Positions 62,323 through 64,000 of a DNA stretch of 64,000 nucleotides are shown in pieces. The DNA comes from an uncultured Lachnospiraceae bacterium (lineage in GTDB: Bacteria; Bacillota; Clostridia; Lachnospirales; Lachnospiraceae). Made by a program: the position numbers and the translations under genes. Below the pieces are notes generated by a model. The model worked only from the letters and a program-made list of their open reading frames with translations. It was not told the origin of the DNA and did no database searches. Within the stretch, counting starts at the first letter, position 1, and every line of letters begins with the position of its first letter. The stretch covers positions 7,720 to 71,719 of the forward strand of contig CAJUNP010000010.1 of NCBI GenBank assembly GCA_910587935.1, written 5' to 3'.

Positions 62323-63831
62323 GTGGCAGAGGCACAGAATCAGAATCATTCCCAGGAGCAGGATATTCATCAGCTGTTAAAGGTAAGAAGGGAGAAGCTT
62401 GCGGCCCTTCAGGAAAGCGGCAAAGACCCCTTTCAGATTATGAAATATGACGTAACGCATCACAGCATGGAAATCAAAGATAACTTTGATAAACTGGAAG
62501 GGCAGCAGGCGTCCGTGGCCGGACGTATTATGCAGAAGCGCGTAATGGGCAAAGCGTCCTTTTGTAATGTACAGGACTTACAGGGGAATATCCAGTCTTA
62601 CGTGGCGAGGGACAGCATTGGAGAGGAATCCTACGCGGACTTTAAGAAATATGACGTAGGCGATATCGTCGGCATTAAGGGAGAAGTTTTTAAAACAAAG
62701 ACCGGGGAGATTTCCATTCATGCGGCAGAGGTTGTGCTGCTGTCTAAGAGCCTTCAGATCCTGCCTGAGAAATTCCATGGACTGACCAATACGGATATCC
62801 GTTACCGCCAGCGGTATGTGGATCTGATTATGAACCAGGACGTGAAGGAAACCTTCGTAAAGAGAAGCAAAATTATAAGCGCCATCAGACGATACCTGGA
62901 TGATCAGGGATTTATGGAGGTAGAGACTCCCATGCTTGTATCCAACGCGGGAGGCGCGGCCGCAAGGCCCTTTGAAACCCATTACAATGCCTTGGATGAA
63001 GATGTTAAGCTCCGCATATCTCTGGAACTGTATTTGAAGAGATTGATTGTAGGCGGTATGGAAAGGGTTTACGAAATCGGAAGAGTATTTCGTAACGAAG
63101 GACTTGACACAAGACATAATCCGGAATTTACCCTGATGGAGTTATATCAGGCATATACCGATTACTATGGCATGATGGATTTAACGGAGAATATGTTCCG
63201 GTATCTGGCACAGGAGATTCAGGGAACGACAACGATCGTATACGGCGAACACGAACTGGATCTGGGCAGACCTTTTGAAAGGCTGACCATGTTAGATGCC
63301 GTTAAAAAATATGCCGGCGTTGATTTTAACGAGATTCATTCCGATGAAGAGGCTAAGGCTCTGGCGGACAAACATGAGGTACATTATGAAGCCCGCCATA
63401 AAAAAGGCGATATCCTGAATCTGTTTTTTGAAGAATTTGTGGAGGACCACCTGATTCAGCCTACTTTTATTATGGACCATCCGGTGGAAATTTCACCGCT
63501 CACCAAAAAGAAACCGGATAATCCGGACTATGTGGAACGTTTTGAACTGTTTATGAACGGCTGGGAAATGTGCAACGCTTATTCCGAGCTGAATGATCCC
63601 ATCGACCAACGGGCGCGCTTTAAAGCCCAGGAGGAGATGCTTGCGCAGGGGGATGAAGAGGCCAATACCACGGATGAAGATTTCCTGAACGCATTGGAGA
63701 TCGGCATGCCGCCTACGGGAGGCATCGGGTACGGAATTGACAGACTGGTAATGATTTTGACGAATTCGCCGGCGATCAGGGATGTGCTGTTGTTCCCGAC
63801 AATGAAAACGCTTGGCGGAAAAGACCAGTAA
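62323..63831 (+). CDS. lysS: Lysyl-tRNA synthetase, class II
   Basis: 502 aa, GTG start after AAAGGAGAG. The N-terminal OB-fold anticodon-binding domain (residues 55-165) is followed by class II motif 1 (VETPMLVSNAGGAAARPFETH), motif 2 (RVFRNEGLDTRHNPEFTLME) and motif 3 (GMPPTGGIGYGIDRLVMIL). It charges tRNA-Lys. The gene ends normally at KTLGGKDQ. Confidence 0.97.
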   Translation: MAEAQNQNHSQEQDIHQLLKVRREKLAALQESGKDPFQIMKYDVTHHSMEIKDNFDKLEGQQASVAGRIMQKRVMGKASFCNVQDLQGNIQSYVARDSIGEESYADFKKYDVGDIVGIKGEVFKTKTGEISIHAAEVVLLSKSLQILPEKFHGLTNTDIRYRQRYVDLIMNQDVKETFVKRSKIISAIRRYLDDQGFMEVETPMLVSNAGGAAARPFETHYNALDEDVKLRISLELYLKRLIVGGMERVYEIGRVFRNEGLDTRHNPEFTLMELYQAYTDYYGMMDLTENMFRYLAQEIQGTTTIVYGEHELDLGRPFERLTMLDAVKKYAGVDFNEIHSDEEAKALADKHEVHYEARHKKGDILNLFFEEFVEDHLIQPTFIMDHPVEISPLTKKKPDNPDYVERFELFMNGWEMCNAYSELNDPIDQRARFKAQEEMLAQGDEEANTTDEDFLNALEIGMPPTGGIGYGIDRLVMILTNSPAIRDVLLFPTMKTLGGKDQ

Positions 63832-63961
63832 AATCAAGGGTTTGCGGACTTAAAGACAGTATGGTACGACAAGAGTACGACAAAATAAACTCTCTTAACG
63901 GGTTAAAATAAATGATTTTAAATTAAACTCGTGTCAGTTCAAGTTAATATTTTGTACGATA

Positions 63962-64000
63962 AGGACATTTTTCTAAAAGAAAATTTTAGGGAAGTGTCCT
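63962..64000. repeat. Hairpin/inverted repeat at the window edge
   Basis: Two 17-nt arms (63962-63978 and 63984-64000) with AGGACA/TGTCCT and CTAAAA/TTTTAG as the outer and inner pairs and five U-A or U-G pairs between. It may be the end of a mobile element or a terminator that continues beyond the window. The spacer 63832-63961 holds only a GTACGACAA direct repeat (63863-63882). Confidence 0.45.

Overview
The window looks like a chromosomal segment of a spore-forming gut-type Firmicute, most likely family Lachnospiraceae (class Clostridia). This rests on gene content: a LysM-GH18 spore-lysin-like protein, a SleB-type cell-wall hydrolase, an SAM-I riboswitch in front of metK, consensus sigma-A promoters, strong AAGGAGG ribosome sites, BspA-type leucine-rich surface proteins, and an argF-birA-coaX-dusB-greA-lysS block. 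The species cannot be named from sequence alone. No rRNA, tRNA, CRISPR array or intact transposase was seen.

Layout. 1-7.6 kb: the end of a flavodiiron protein, an ECF sigma/anti-sigma pair, a calcium-type P-type ATPase, a ferritin-like protein, and a UPF0340 / Cys-rich peptide / S1-domain cluster. 7.6-15.3 kb: carbohydrate and envelope genes (GH18, UDP-sugar pyrophosphorylase, galE, AraC regulator, GH3 beta-glucosidase, hemolysin-III homologue). 15.4-24.2 kb: housekeeping (RelQ-like alarmone synthetase, flavin reductase, DinB, M23 peptidase, murA, riboswitch-controlled metK). 24.3-27.4 kb: a LytTR-type two-component locus. Its two paralogous membrane kinases have lost opposite halves: the first keeps the phospho-acceptor His but has no ATPase domain, and the second keeps the ATPase domain but has Arg at the His position.

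27.4-28.5 kb is a small-element region. It holds a previously unannotated 32-residue membrane peptide facing a convergent sigma-A promoter. A direct repeat lets the opposing RNA pair with the peptide's start site, which is the architecture of an Fst/par-like type I toxin-antitoxin. A decayed DUF1016 fragment and an XRE regulator with a 20-bp perfect palindrome follow. 28.7-41.0 kb encodes two giant secreted surface proteins (about 1,710 and 2,369 aa) with matching C-terminal Ig-like repeat stalks and a shared W-F-W C-terminal motif.

41.0-47.6 kb is an AT-richer accessory/defence island. It carries a CptIN-like type III toxin-antitoxin (two 46-nt RNA repeats, attenuator hairpin, short toxin), a TIR-domain fragment, a 329-bp duplication of the surface-gene 3' end, and a compact four-gene operon: N6-adenine DNA methyltransferase, a double GHKL-ATPase/histidine-kinase protein, a stand-alone receiver-like protein, and an HNH nuclease. 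That operon is the best candidate for an undescribed restriction or defence system. 47.7-64 kb returns to core genes: dnaE, pfkA, an rRNA/tRNA methyltransferase, proC, a SleB-type hydrolase, NfeD-SPFH, then argF-birA-DUF6145-coaX-dusB-hypothetical and greA-lysS.

All assignments come from reading motifs by eye. No database search, structure prediction or folding program was run.
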